Positions 45,929 through 54,807 of a stretch of 64,000 bases of DNA are shown in pieces. The DNA comes from Leptospira abararensis (GTDB taxonomy: Bacteria > Spirochaetota > Leptospiria > Leptospirales > Leptospiraceae). Below the pieces are notes generated by a model. It was not told where the DNA came from and did not search any database. It was given only the letters and a program-made list of their open reading frames with translations. Position numbers and translations under genes: made by a program. Location of the stretch: assembly GCF_016918735.1 (NCBI RefSeq), contig NZ_JAFFPR010000050.1, positions 314,747-378,746 on the forward strand, read 5' to 3'. The stretch's first letter is position 1, and every line of letters starts with the position of its first letter.

Positions 45929-46669
45929 ATGTCCGACCAAATCCTCGGTGTGATCCCTGCGCGTTTTGCTAGCACAAGGTTTCCCGGAAAACCACTGGCC
46001 CTCATTGGAACCAAACCAATGATCCAGTGGACCTACCACCACGCTTCCCTTTCTAAATCTTTCCACCGTTTGGTGGTCGCCACCGACGATAAACGAATCC
46101 ATGATGTGGTTTTATCCTTTGGTGGGGAATCTGTATTCACCAGTCCCGACCATCCGACTGGCACCGACAGAATCATCGAAGTGGCAGAAAAGTATCCGAA
46201 CTACGGAATCATTGTGAACATTCAAGGCGATGAACCGGGGATGGAAACAAATCTAATCGATGGAGTGGTGGGATTAAAAACCAAACATAGAAATTGGCAA
46301 ATGACAACGGCAGCGGTTCCCTTTACCTCTGCAGAAGATCCAAAAGACTCTAACAAGGTAAAGGTGGTTTTTGACAATAATGGTCGAGCTAATTATTTTT
46401 CTCGTTCACCGATCCCGGCCTCCTTTAAAGCCGACGCCAAGTATTTTCGGCATTTAGGGATCTATGCTTACGAACGCGATTTTTTAATGCATTATAACCA
46501 ACTGCCCGCATCCGATTGGGAGACGGTAGAGTCACTAGAACAACTCCGCGCTTTGCAGAATGGATCAACAATCGGGGTTTACCTTTCGGAGAAAGCGAAC
46601 CTCGGTGTGGATTCGCCTGCCGATTTAGAAGTGGTGATCGCGGAATTTAAAAAGAAGGGTTTGATTTAG
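45929..46669 (+). CDS. kdsB: CMP-KDO synthetase
   Basis: 246 residues, normal length. IPARFASTRFPGKPLALIG binds CTP; VNIQGDEPGM and YFSRSPIPA carry metal and sugar-binding residues; LGIYAYERDFL and ESLEQLRAL follow as in all KdsB proteins. It activates KDO for the LPS inner core. It lies directly after fliL, so LPS and motor genes share a transcription unit. Confidence 0.96.
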   Translation: MSDQILGVIPARFASTRFPGKPLALIGTKPMIQWTYHHASLSKSFHRLVVATDDKRIHDVVLSFGGESVFTSPDHPTGTDRIIEVAEKYPNYGIIVNIQGDEPGMETNLIDGVVGLKTKHRNWQMTTAAVPFTSAEDPKDSNKVKVVFDNNGRANYFSRSPIPASFKADAKYFRHLGIYAYERDFLMHYNQLPASDWETVESLEQLRALQNGSTIGVYLSEKANLGVDSPADLEVVIAEFKKKGLI

Positions 46670-46754
46670 ATCAAATTCCATTCGATCATTGGATCGGAAA
46701 TAAGTAGCAAAAAAATTAAGATTTGATTTCTATCTCAATCGTTTCCCTTTTTCT

Positions 46755-47654
46755 TTAATTTTCCACTGCTAACAATTGTTGGGTTTGGTCCTTTGCGGGT
46801 GACAATCCAAAATACCGTTTGTATTCCCTGCTAAATTGAGATGGGCTTTCATATCCAACACGTTCTGCCGCAGTGATGGCATTGGTTCCTTCTGTAATCA
46901 TCAAACTTCTCGCCTTTTGTAATCGAACGGACTTAATGTACTGCAAAGGGGATGAGTTCGTCACAGCTTTAAAACAAACATGAAATGTGGATACACTCAT
47001 CCCGCAGGCCATTGCCAATTCGCCAATATCTAAATTTTGGTCATATTCTTTATGAATGCGAGTGAGGATTTGTGATATTTGGAAAAACTTTCTGTTTCTA
47101 TGTGCTAATGCTTGTAAGGCTTCCCCATTTTCACCCGTTAACACACGATAGATGATTTCGCGCACGATGGATTTTCCAAGAACTAAACTATCTGATTTAG
47201 AATTGAGAGTTTGGATGAGACGTAGGGATGCATCCGATATTTCTTTTGTGACACTAGCTCCATAAATTCCTTTTGGTACATTTTCTCCCGTGTATTTGGC
47301 TTCCTCTGTGAGTAGTAAAATTTCTGCAACCTCTGCTGGATCCACTTCGATTCCAAATCCCAAGATAGGTTTATTTACGTCCGCCACGGCATCACATTCC
47401 AAAGGTATGGGAACCGAAAGAACCAGATACTGAGTGGGGTCGTAAGAATAAGTATCCTCACCGATGAACACACGTTTTTTCCCTTGGGACATGAGAATGA
47501 TCCGTGGGTGGTAGGTCAGAGGCACTCGTACAAAAGAATGATCGATGCGAAAGAGTGTGAGTCCCGGGACTTGGGTCTCCAGGTTTTTTTCCTTCGGTAA
47601 AAAGCCTGCGAGGATCTTTGAGATCTCTTCGTTGTTTTTTTGGATTGGATCCAT
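46755..47654 (-). CDS. AraC-family transcriptional regulator
   Basis: About 299 residues. An N-terminal AraC-N/cupin domain (VPLTYHPRIILMSQGKKRVFIG, YLVLSVPIPLECDAVAD) and a C-terminal pair of helix-turn-helices (IGELAMACGMSVSTFHVCFK, ITAAERVGYESPSQFSREYKRYFG). ATG 47654 is preferred over TTG 47690. It is divergent from the hydrolase/dehydrogenase pair, which it probably controls in response to a small molecule. Confidence 0.9.
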   Translation of the reverse strand: MDPIQKNNEEISKILAGFLPKEKNLETQVPGLTLFRIDHSFVRVPLTYHPRIILMSQGKKRVFIGEDTYSYDPTQYLVLSVPIPLECDAVADVNKPILGFGIEVDPAEVAEILLLTEEAKYTGENVPKGIYGASVTKEISDASLRLIQTLNSKSDSLVLGKSIVREIIYRVLTGENGEALQALAHRNRKFFQISQILTRIHKEYDQNLDIGELAMACGMSVSTFHVCFKAVTNSSPLQYIKSVRLQKARSLMITEGTNAITAAERVGYESPSQFSREYKRYFGLSPAKDQTQQLLAVEN

Positions 47655-47852
47655 TTTCTCATTGGAATACCAATTTTCCTGAGAATTCAACCAATATTTT
47701 TGATATTCATAGGAATAGGCAAGGTTTTGGATTTCTGTGTATTGTTTGGACTAAATTTAAATAGTATTATGCAAGCATACCTTATGAGGATACTACCGAA
47801 ATCTAAATGGTTTGAGAAGGATGGTAAGGCCTTGTGAAGGGAGGAGAAAGGA

Positions 47853-48902
47853 ATGAAAATTCGTCAATTCATACAAAAGTTCAGTATCATAGGAATTCTC
47901 ATGAGTTTGGGAATGGGTTGTTTGCCCTGGGAAACTTGGGACAAAACTTTTCCGCGAAGTGAGAAAGTAGAACATAAAAAAGTTCAGTTTATGAATCGGT
48001 ATGGAATCAAACTAAAGGGCGATTTGTATCTACCCAAAGATCAGGGTTCGGAACCTTTAGCGGCCCTTGCCATCAGTGGCCCGTTTGGTGCCGTGAAAGA
48101 ACAGTCATCGGGACTATATGCACAGACGATGGCAGAAAAAGGTTTTGTCACTCTTGCCTTTGATCCTTCGTACACTGGGGAAAGTGGGGGCGAACCACGT
48201 AATGTTGCCTCTCCCGATATCAATACAGAAGACTTTAGTGCGGCGGTTGATTACCTTGGTTTGTTATCCAATGTGGATCGAAACCGAATTGGAATCATCG
48301 GTATCTGTGGGTTTGGTGGAATGGGACTGAACGCTGCAGCCGTGGACAAACGGATTAGAGCAGTTGTCACAACTAGTATGTATGATATGTCCCGTGTGAT
48401 GGCGAAAGGATTGAACGACAGCCTAACAAAAGATGCACGATCAGCATTATTAGAATCGTTAAGTGAAAAGCGTAATGTAGATGCCAAAAATGGAAAACCG
48501 GCTCCAGGACCTAGAATCCTTCCGGAAACATTAGAGGGGAACACGAGTCCGATCACGGAGGAATTTTTCGATTACTACCGCACTCCTCGAGGGTTTCATA
48601 AAAATTCACCGAATTCGAATGGAGCATGGACTGCCACGACACCATTCTCTTTTATGAATATGCCTCTTCTCACTTATGTGAAAGAAATTTCACCAAGGCC
48701 GATTTTACTCATCGCTGGTGACTCGGCTCACTCACGTTACTTTAGCGAAGATGTTTTCAAAGAAGCCAGTGAACCAAAGGAACTCATCATTGTGCCAAAT
48801 GCCAATCATGTAGACTTGTATGACAAAATGGATAAAATTCCTTTTGTTAGAATTGAATCCTTCTTTAAAGAAAATTTAAAAGTAAGTATAAAAGAAAAAT
48901 AG
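47853..48902 (+). CDS. Alpha/beta-hydrolase, putative lipoprotein
   Basis: 349 residues. Signal with a lipobox-like LGMGC near residue 24. The hydrolase core resembles the DLH/YcjY-type family: LAISGPFGAVKEQSSGLYAQ (oxyanion loop), LAFDPSYTGESGGEPR, and a nucleophile elbow GICGFGGMG, where Cys takes the place of Ser, then DSAHSRYF and NANHVDLYD (catalytic His). A Cys nucleophile points to a dienelactone-hydrolase-like reaction. GGAGGAGAAAGGA lies just before ATG 47853. Next gene follows by 13 bases. Confidence 0.83.
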   Translation: MKIRQFIQKFSIIGILMSLGMGCLPWETWDKTFPRSEKVEHKKVQFMNRYGIKLKGDLYLPKDQGSEPLAALAISGPFGAVKEQSSGLYAQTMAEKGFVTLAFDPSYTGESGGEPRNVASPDINTEDFSAAVDYLGLLSNVDRNRIGIIGICGFGGMGLNAAAVDKRIRAVVTTSMYDMSRVMAKGLNDSLTKDARSALLESLSEKRNVDAKNGKPAPGPRILPETLEGNTSPITEEFFDYYRTPRGFHKNSPNSNGAWTATTPFSFMNMPLLTYVKEISPRPILLIAGDSAHSRYFSEDVFKEASEPKELIIVPNANHVDLYDKMDKIPFVRIESFFKENLKVSIKEK

Positions 48903-48915
48903 GTAGGAATCAAAT

Positions 48916-49965
48916 ATGATCCAAACAAAAGGAATCGCTGCATTAAAAGTAAAGGGAGCTCTTGTTCCCTATCGGTTTGAACGAAGAGACCCAAAAGAGC
49001 ATGATGTGGTCATTGATATCAAATACTCGGGGATTTGCCATTCGGACATACATATGACAGGGGATGAGTGGGGATTTGGTTCTCCATTTCCAATGGTGCC
49101 AGGTCATGAAATTGCCGGTGTTGTTAGAACTGTGGGAACAAAGGTCACTAAATACAAGATTGGGGACCGTGTGGGTGTAGGTTGTATGGTGGATTCTTGT
49201 CGTGAATGTGCCCATTGTAAAGAAGGAATGGAACAGTATTGTATCCCTGGAAATACAATGACATATGGTTCTATGGAAAGAGATGGATCGGCCGTTACCC
49301 AAGGTGGATATTCTGATGTGATTGTTGTGAATGAAGACTTTGTCCTTCGAATACCAGACAGTTTGCCTTTGGACAAAGCGGCTCCACTTTTATGCGCTGG
49401 AATCACCACCTATTCTCCGTTAAATCATTGGAATGCCGGCCCAGGGAAAAAAGTAGCCGTGATGGGACTTGGTGGTCTTGGACATATGGCTGTAAAAATC
49501 GCCAAGGCAATGGGTGCGGAAGTGACTGTCCTTAGTCAGTCAGAGAAAAAAGAAATTGATGCAAAGAAGTTAGGTGCCGATGTTTTTCTAATCACAAAAT
49601 CTCCGAAAGTGTTTCAGGAAAATACATTACGTTTTGATCTGATCATCAATACGGTATCTTCTGCTGATTTGAATATGGCAAATTATTTTGGTCTACTCAA
49701 AATGGATGGTACTCTTATATCGGTGGGAGCTCCGGAAAAACCACTCAGTATCCATCCTTTCCCGCTTATCCTGATGAGGCGTAATTTTGCTGGGTCAGTG
49801 ATTGGCTCGATCAAAGAGACACAAGAGATGTTGGATTTTTGTGGGAAACACAATATCACTCCAGAAATTGAACTCATCGAGCCAAACCAAGTGAACGATG
49901 CTTATGCGAGAGTATTAAAAAGTGATGTTCGTTACCGGTTTGTGATTGATATGGGAAAAATCTAA
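48916..49965 (+). CDS. Zinc-dependent alcohol dehydrogenase (CAD-like)
   Basis: 349 residues of the cinnamyl-alcohol/YahK type. Catalytic zinc ligands lie in GICHSDIH and [10 protein letters not shown]; the structural zinc is in [15 protein letters not shown]; the NADP-binding motif is [21 protein letters not shown]. It reduces aldehydes with NADPH. Expressed with the hydrolase under the AraC-type regulator; this pair may detoxify an electrophile. Confidence 0.93.
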   Translation: MIQTKGIAALKVKGALVPYRFERRDPKEHDVVIDIKYSGICHSDIHMTGDEWGFGSPFPMVPGHEIAGVVRTVGTKVTKYKIGDRVGVGCMVDSCRECAHCKEGMEQYCIPGNTMTYGSMERDGSAVTQGGYSDVIVVNEDFVLRIPDSLPLDKAAPLLCAGITTYSPLNHWNAGPGKKVAVMGLGGLGHMAVKIAKAMGAEVTVLSQSEKKEIDAKKLGADVFLITKSPKVFQENTLRFDLIINTVSSADLNMANYFGLLKMDGTLISVGAPEKPLSIHPFPLILMRRNFAGSVIGSIKETQEMLDFCGKHNITPEIELIEPNQVNDAYARVLKSDVRYRFVIDMGKI

Positions 49966-50082
49966 ACTAGTGTTCGTTGAGGATGGATAAAGTTGGCTTC
50001 CCGTAGCTATTGAATAGTAGCTGGCTTCCAGATCTGATTGGATAAAGCCGACAACTGGTTGCCGACAGAATCCATCGATTTT

Positions 50083-50122
50083 TTTAACCCCTGGTTGGAT
50101 TGAAACACTAACAGGGGTTAAA
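50083..50122. terminator. Perfect 11-bp inverted repeat between converging genes
   Basis: TTTAACCCCTG at 50083-50093 pairs with CAGGGGTTAAA at 50112-50122 around an 18-base loop. It lies between the dehydrogenase and the converging antiporter and is the natural terminator of both. The 197-base gap also holds near-repeats (GGCTTCC twice; GGATAAAG twice) but no gene. Confidence 0.6.
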
Positions 50123-50162
50123 TGAATTAAAACTTTTTCAAAAATTTAAAATAACGAAAGGA

Positions 50163-51872
50163 TTAAACCACCCTTTCGTTATTTCTCATCCCTCGAGAGA
50201 TATAATCATACAAAAATTCACCAGTGATGACTCCCGGTACAATGACCTTTTGTGCTCCGTCACTCACGAGTTTTTTTGCTTCACCCGGTTCATCACTAGT
50301 TAAAATGATTTTTGCATTTGGTGCGAGTTTACTCAGAGTGGAAAGCAAACGATTGTTATTCGTTCCTTTCAAAAAAGAATCAGAGATAGTACAAATGACC
50401 ATCGAAGCATCATGAAGGCCAATATGAGATAAGGAATCGGGATGAGCAAGGTCAGCATAGGCCCACTGGAATCCTTTGTTTGTGAGTTCCTCTTTAAAAG
50501 CCGGATTGTAATCAGCAATGATGATCCGTTTGATAAGAGATGGTGATAAATCTTCTAAATATTCCACAAAGGCACGAGCAATGCGAAAGTATCCGAGGAC
50601 AATGATATCTCGTACCATTCCATCTCCGTGTCCCCCATGCCCACCGTCGCTGCCTTTGCCCTCTTTGGAGGATTCTTCGGTTTGGTCAGAAATTCCGACA
50701 CGAGCGAGAAGCCTTTCAAAGGTTGCAGCAATATTATGGTTAAACATAATTATATATGTAGATAGAACCGAAGCAATGATGGTAGAAGTTAAAATCACTG
50801 CTTGGAGTTTCGGGGTAATGTGTTCAAATCCTGCACCTAACGCTAATATGACGAGAGAGAATTCTGAAATTTGTGCTAAATTGAGTGCCGTCAGAAATCC
50901 ATTCCGAACACCTTTGTTGAGTTTGATGATGACCGGGGCAATAGTAACCATTCTGACAAATAACATCAGTGCGATGATGGCCGTAGAGAGTCCGATCACT
51001 TCTAAACTAGGGAGGGGAACTTTTAGACCTAAAGCTACGAAAAATAGAGTCACAAAGAAATCACGAATTCCAATGAGTTTGGAAATGACATCGGCCCCAT
51101 AAGGGAAAGCGGCAATACTCATACCGGCAACGAGAGCACCCATTTCTTTGGAAAGACCTGCTTCTCCTGCAATCCCACAAACAAGAAAACACCACATAAT
51201 CGATGTTAAAAGAATTAACTCAGGGCTACTGGCACAGGCTTTGTACAATTTTGCGAGAACATAACGACTGACACTAAAACTAAAAGCAATGAGTAGTACA
51301 ATGATTCCAACGGAGGTTAGAATTTTTAAAATCTCTGGGTTGTTTAGATTGGGTTGGACCCCCATAAACAAAATGGCCCAGATATCTTGGAAAACCAATA
51401 CCCCTACGGTTAACTTTCCTGAGAGAGTATTGATCTCCACTTTGTCCTGCAAAAGTTTGACTACAATTAGTGTGGAACTTAGAGACAAAGCGACAGCGAT
51501 ATAAAGTAGATCAAATTTTTCAGAGCCAATGGAGAGGCCAAAAAAGGGAAACACAGAATACACAAAGGCAACAGAAAGTGTAAACTGTAGGATACCAAGG
51601 GTAAACATAGCCTTACCCATTTTTGCAAGTTCCGCTAAATTGATTTCCAAACCTATGATGAATAACAATAAGATAAGGCCAATTTCGGAAATGAGTTCAA
51701 TACTTGCTTCGTTTGTTACATATCCGAATCCCATTTCTTTACCGAGCAAGGCTCCGCCAATGATATAACCTAAAATTAACGGTTGTTTGAGGACTCTGGC
51801 GATATGACTTAAGACTGTTGCGAAAATAATGCTAAGACCAATGTCTTGTAGTAGTGACTCTTCTCCGTGCAT
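50163..51872 (-). CDS. Kef-type cation:proton antiporter with RCK domain
   Basis: 569 residues. Twelve or so helices of the CPA2 exchanger (LGYIIGGALLGKEMGFG, LLLFIIGLEINL, FQDIWAILFMG, AGMSIAAFP), then a Gly/His-rich linker (GGHGGHGDGM) and a TrkA-N domain (IVLGYFRIARAFVEYLED, IIADYNP). It exchanges potassium or sodium with protons; KefB/C-like. AAGAAGG lies before ATG 51872. Confidence 0.92.
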   Translation of the reverse strand: MHGEESLLQDIGLSIIFATVLSHIARVLKQPLILGYIIGGALLGKEMGFGYVTNEASIELISEIGLILLLFIIGLEINLAELAKMGKAMFTLGILQFTLSVAFVYSVFPFFGLSIGSEKFDLLYIAVALSLSSTLIVVKLLQDKVEINTLSGKLTVGVLVFQDIWAILFMGVQPNLNNPEILKILTSVGIIVLLIAFSFSVSRYVLAKLYKACASSPELILLTSIMWCFLVCGIAGEAGLSKEMGALVAGMSIAAFPYGADVISKLIGIRDFFVTLFFVALGLKVPLPSLEVIGLSTAIIALMLFVRMVTIAPVIIKLNKGVRNGFLTALNLAQISEFSLVILALGAGFEHITPKLQAVILTSTIIASVLSTYIIMFNHNIAATFERLLARVGISDQTEESSKEGKGSDGGHGGHGDGMVRDIIVLGYFRIARAFVEYLEDLSPSLIKRIIIADYNPAFKEELTNKGFQWAYADLAHPDSLSHIGLHDASMVICTISDSFLKGTNNNRLLSTLSKLAPNAKIILTSDEPGEAKKLVSDGAQKVIVPGVITGEFLYDYISRGMRNNERVV

Positions 51873-51949
51873 AGAAACCTTCTTTAGGGAAAAGTTTAGA
51901 GATTCATTGAGTAGTGAAAGTCGTTTTTTTTTCTGAATAATAAAACGGA

Positions 51950-53452
51950 CTAAGGAAGGGGAGAAATTTGTAAAATGGAAGCTGTGGATGCTTGAAAATG
52001 GGCAATGGCCACATGATGATCGTACAAAGCCTTAATTTCGCGCACAGCAGCTTCCGCACTTGTCTGTTCTCGAATATTCACAAATAGAAGTGTTGAGTCG
52101 CCGAGTTTAAATCGTTCCCGTTCCATCTCTTCTAACTTTCTTGCTAATTCGACTTCATTTTGCGTAACAGCGACACGTTTTGCCGAAGCAATCACCTCCG
52201 ATATAGAGTCTTGTACTTCCGTTTTGATTTTGTCTTTTGAGAATTGTAATTCTTGATCCAGTTGGGCAATCTTTGCTTCGGCTGCACCAATCATTCCCCT
52301 TGGGCGTTTTGTTTGGATGGGTAAGTTGAGAACAAGCGATGCTTCTAGTTCAGGTTTGGATCTTGTGACAGATCCTGGTCCAAAGTCTTGAGATCCGGCA
52401 ACCACCAAATCCACTTGAGGTTTCAGAGCATTGTAGCCCATGTCCTGGTCGACGCGAACTTTATCTCGTTTGAATTCAAAGTCTTGTAACTCAGGTCTAT
52501 ACTTCCAAGCGAGTTTGATACTTTTTTCTAGTTCCAGTTTTTTATACTCAATAGGTTTAGGAAATCCTATGGGCAAACGATCCGTTGTGGGAAGGATTAA
52601 ATTTCCATCGGTGGCACGCAGAAATAAAGATAAGTCGATGGCAGCTTTTTGCATTTCCCTTTCGGCAGAAACAAATTGAGATTCTCTTTGTAAGATGGCG
52701 CGATCATTTTCTGTTCCTTCCATTTTAGGTATGTCACCTAATTTGATTCGTTCGGTGATTTGTTCCTGGCGATCCTTGGCAATGGCTAACAAGTCTTTGT
52801 TGACTAGATACTCTTGGCCACTGGCAACCCATTTCCAATACCGTTTGGTGGCTTCTTTGATGACTTCTATTTTTAATTTTTGAATGGAGAGTTCCGCAAG
52901 TCGGCGATCAAGATCGGCCTTTTTGATATCGGCTCTATTTTTATCAATCTCACGGTTACGCATTAGGGGAAATATGGCACCGGCCCGCACTTCTCCATAG
53001 TCATTGGTTTCTCTTTTGCCATCATATACAGGGAACTTCCCCCGCCCAATCCGATATCCGGCAAAAAAGGAAGTTCCCCCGAGTGGGGTTGGTTTTTCAA
53101 ACATAGCATCAGCGGCATTGTTTGTATAATAACCAATGGGTTTTGTGGTTCCCATGGACTTAAATTGTAAATCAAAAGCCCCTTCGGCAGCGAGGTAGTT
53201 GTATTCGGCTTCTGATAAAAGTTTTTCAGCCGCAAGGACAAGTGGATAAGATTTTTCTACAGATCTAAGAAGTTCTTCTAGTGTGAGTACACCTGGTTGT
53301 TGGTTGATATAATCTTGTGAATAAATATTGGGCGCGTGTAAAGAATCAAATGGATCACGTGTAGGATCTGCTTCGATGACAAAGGAGAAAAACATTCCAA
53401 AAGGACAGAGTATTGCAAGTAGGGATCGTTTTAGCTTTGATATTATTTTCAT
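51950..53452 (-). CDS. TolC-family outer-membrane efflux protein
   Basis: 500 residues: a signal peptide (LLAILCPFGMFFSFV), then two outer-efflux-protein repeats with long alpha-helical coils (TLEELLRSVEKSYPLVLAAEK, KIKTEVQDSISEVIASAKRV). It forms the outer-membrane tunnel of a tripartite exporter. ATG overlaps the stop of the HlyD gene (ATGA), so the three genes ABC-HlyD-TolC are one operon. Confidence 0.9.
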   Translation of the reverse strand: MKIISKLKRSLLAILCPFGMFFSFVIEADPTRDPFDSLHAPNIYSQDYINQQPGVLTLEELLRSVEKSYPLVLAAEKLLSEAEYNYLAAEGAFDLQFKSMGTTKPIGYYTNNAADAMFEKPTPLGGTSFFAGYRIGRGKFPVYDGKRETNDYGEVRAGAIFPLMRNREIDKNRADIKKADLDRRLAELSIQKLKIEVIKEATKRYWKWVASGQEYLVNKDLLAIAKDRQEQITERIKLGDIPKMEGTENDRAILQRESQFVSAEREMQKAAIDLSLFLRATDGNLILPTTDRLPIGFPKPIEYKKLELEKSIKLAWKYRPELQDFEFKRDKVRVDQDMGYNALKPQVDLVVAGSQDFGPGSVTRSKPELEASLVLNLPIQTKRPRGMIGAAEAKIAQLDQELQFSKDKIKTEVQDSISEVIASAKRVAVTQNEVELARKLEEMERERFKLGDSTLLFVNIREQTSAEAAVREIKALYDHHVAIAHFQASTASILQISPLP

Positions 53453-54798
53453 TTGAGTTTCTTTTCTCCATTATTGTCATCTAACAAAGATTTAATTTCA
53501 GGATCATCCATTGGTAAGTTTGGTGGAAAGTCATTGAACCTTCTCCAAAGTTCATAACCCACACTCACACGATTGAGAAAAATCCAACCTTTAGCTCGGA
53601 CTCCTTGTCTTAAGTAGCGACTGGATGGCCAGTCTCTATCATCTCTATCAGGGATCACCAGGACTCGAAAATTTCCAGAACCGTTGTCTGTAATGTCTAC
53701 CAGTTTGACAATGCCGCCAAAAGTGCCTACAGCGGTCTCTGGCCACCCACTGATTTGCAGTACAGGATACCCTTGGAATTGCAAACGAACCTTTCTTCCT
53801 TCCCCAACGAGCGGTATGTCGTTACCGGAAATAAAAAGTTCTACCGCTTTGTCTTCGGAATCCGGAACGAGAATTGCAACTCCATCTCCTTCTTTGACTT
53901 GTTGTGTGTCTGGATTCACCAGAATTCTCATGATGGTTCCATCTCTCGGTGCAAATACTTCTTGGTTTTCTTGTCTGGATAACCTGGCTTCGAGTTTCGG
54001 TAGGTCTTCCAAAACACGGGCCACTTCCGACTGCGCTGAAGCTAAGGAGGCTTTGGCATCATTGATAGATGCTTCAGCATCTTGTGCCACTTTGCCAGTA
54101 TCGCTATACAAAGCTCTTTCTTCTTTTACGGCAGCATCAAAAGTTGCTTTGGCGCGATCGAGTCCAGTTTCTGCGTTTGTATGTTCTAATTCCGCAAGCT
54201 CTAAAGTTCGTTTTGAAGTCAGACCTTTTTCCCATAATTGTTTTTGGCGGTCTAAGTTGAGATTGGCAGTTTTTAAAGCGGCTTTAGCAGCATCTACTGC
54301 TTGTTCGCTGGCCCGCACACGATCTTTGGCCATCATCCTCCTAGAATCAGCTGCATTCACAGCGCTTCCCATCGACGAACGTAAACTGATAATTCGGGAA
54401 CGAATGTTGTCTTCTCTGGATCTGGCAGCTTCTAATCGTTGTAAGAGGGCATTTTTTTCTTCGCGGATTCGATTGATAAAATTTGGATCATTGTCAGAGA
54501 TATCAATGATGGGGTCTCCCTTTCTTACTCGAGTTCCTTCATGTACATGCCATTTCACAACACGGCCACCAATGGGAGATTCAATGACTTGTTGGCGATC
54601 CAATGGTGCATAGGCAACCACTCTTCCAAATCCCATTGTGGTCTGTTGCCAGGGAACATAGAGAAGGATGATTACACTTAAGAAAAAAATAATGGTGAGG
54701 ATATAAGCAAGGCTTTGTGCAGGCAAGGCCGTTTGCACCAGTCGATACGAAGGTAGATTTTTATAAAGTTTCCATTTCTGTGAGATATCAGTTTTCAT
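53449..54798 (-). CDS. HlyD-family membrane-fusion protein
   Basis: 449 residues: a membrane helix near the N-terminus (YILTIIFFLSVIILLYVP), a biotinyl-lipoyl-like half (SPIGGRVVKWHVHEGTRVRKGDPI), a long coiled coil over about 110-260, the second lipoyl half (VFAPRDGTIMRILVNPDTQQVKEGDGV) and a beta-barrel domain. It bridges the ABC exporter and TolC. It follows the ABC gene by nine bases. Confidence 0.92.
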   Translation of the reverse strand: MKTDISQKWKLYKNLPSYRLVQTALPAQSLAYILTIIFFLSVIILLYVPWQQTTMGFGRVVAYAPLDRQQVIESPIGGRVVKWHVHEGTRVRKGDPIIDISDNDPNFINRIREEKNALLQRLEAARSREDNIRSRIISLRSSMGSAVNAADSRRMMAKDRVRASEQAVDAAKAALKTANLNLDRQKQLWEKGLTSKRTLELAELEHTNAETGLDRAKATFDAAVKEERALYSDTGKVAQDAEASINDAKASLASAQSEVARVLEDLPKLEARLSRQENQEVFAPRDGTIMRILVNPDTQQVKEGDGVAILVPDSEDKAVELFISGNDIPLVGEGRKVRLQFQGYPVLQISGWPETAVGTFGGIVKLVDITDNGSGNFRVLVIPDRDDRDWPSSRYLRQGVRAKGWIFLNRVSVGYELWRRFNDFPPNLPMDDPEIKSLLDDNNGEKKLK

Positions 54799-54807
54799 AT
54801 AATAGCT

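Noticed and set aside
53684..54613. 309-codon open frame antisense to the HlyD gene
   Set aside because: It is the mirror of a well-recognised HlyD coding sequence, is Ser/Leu rich and has no domain or ribosome site.
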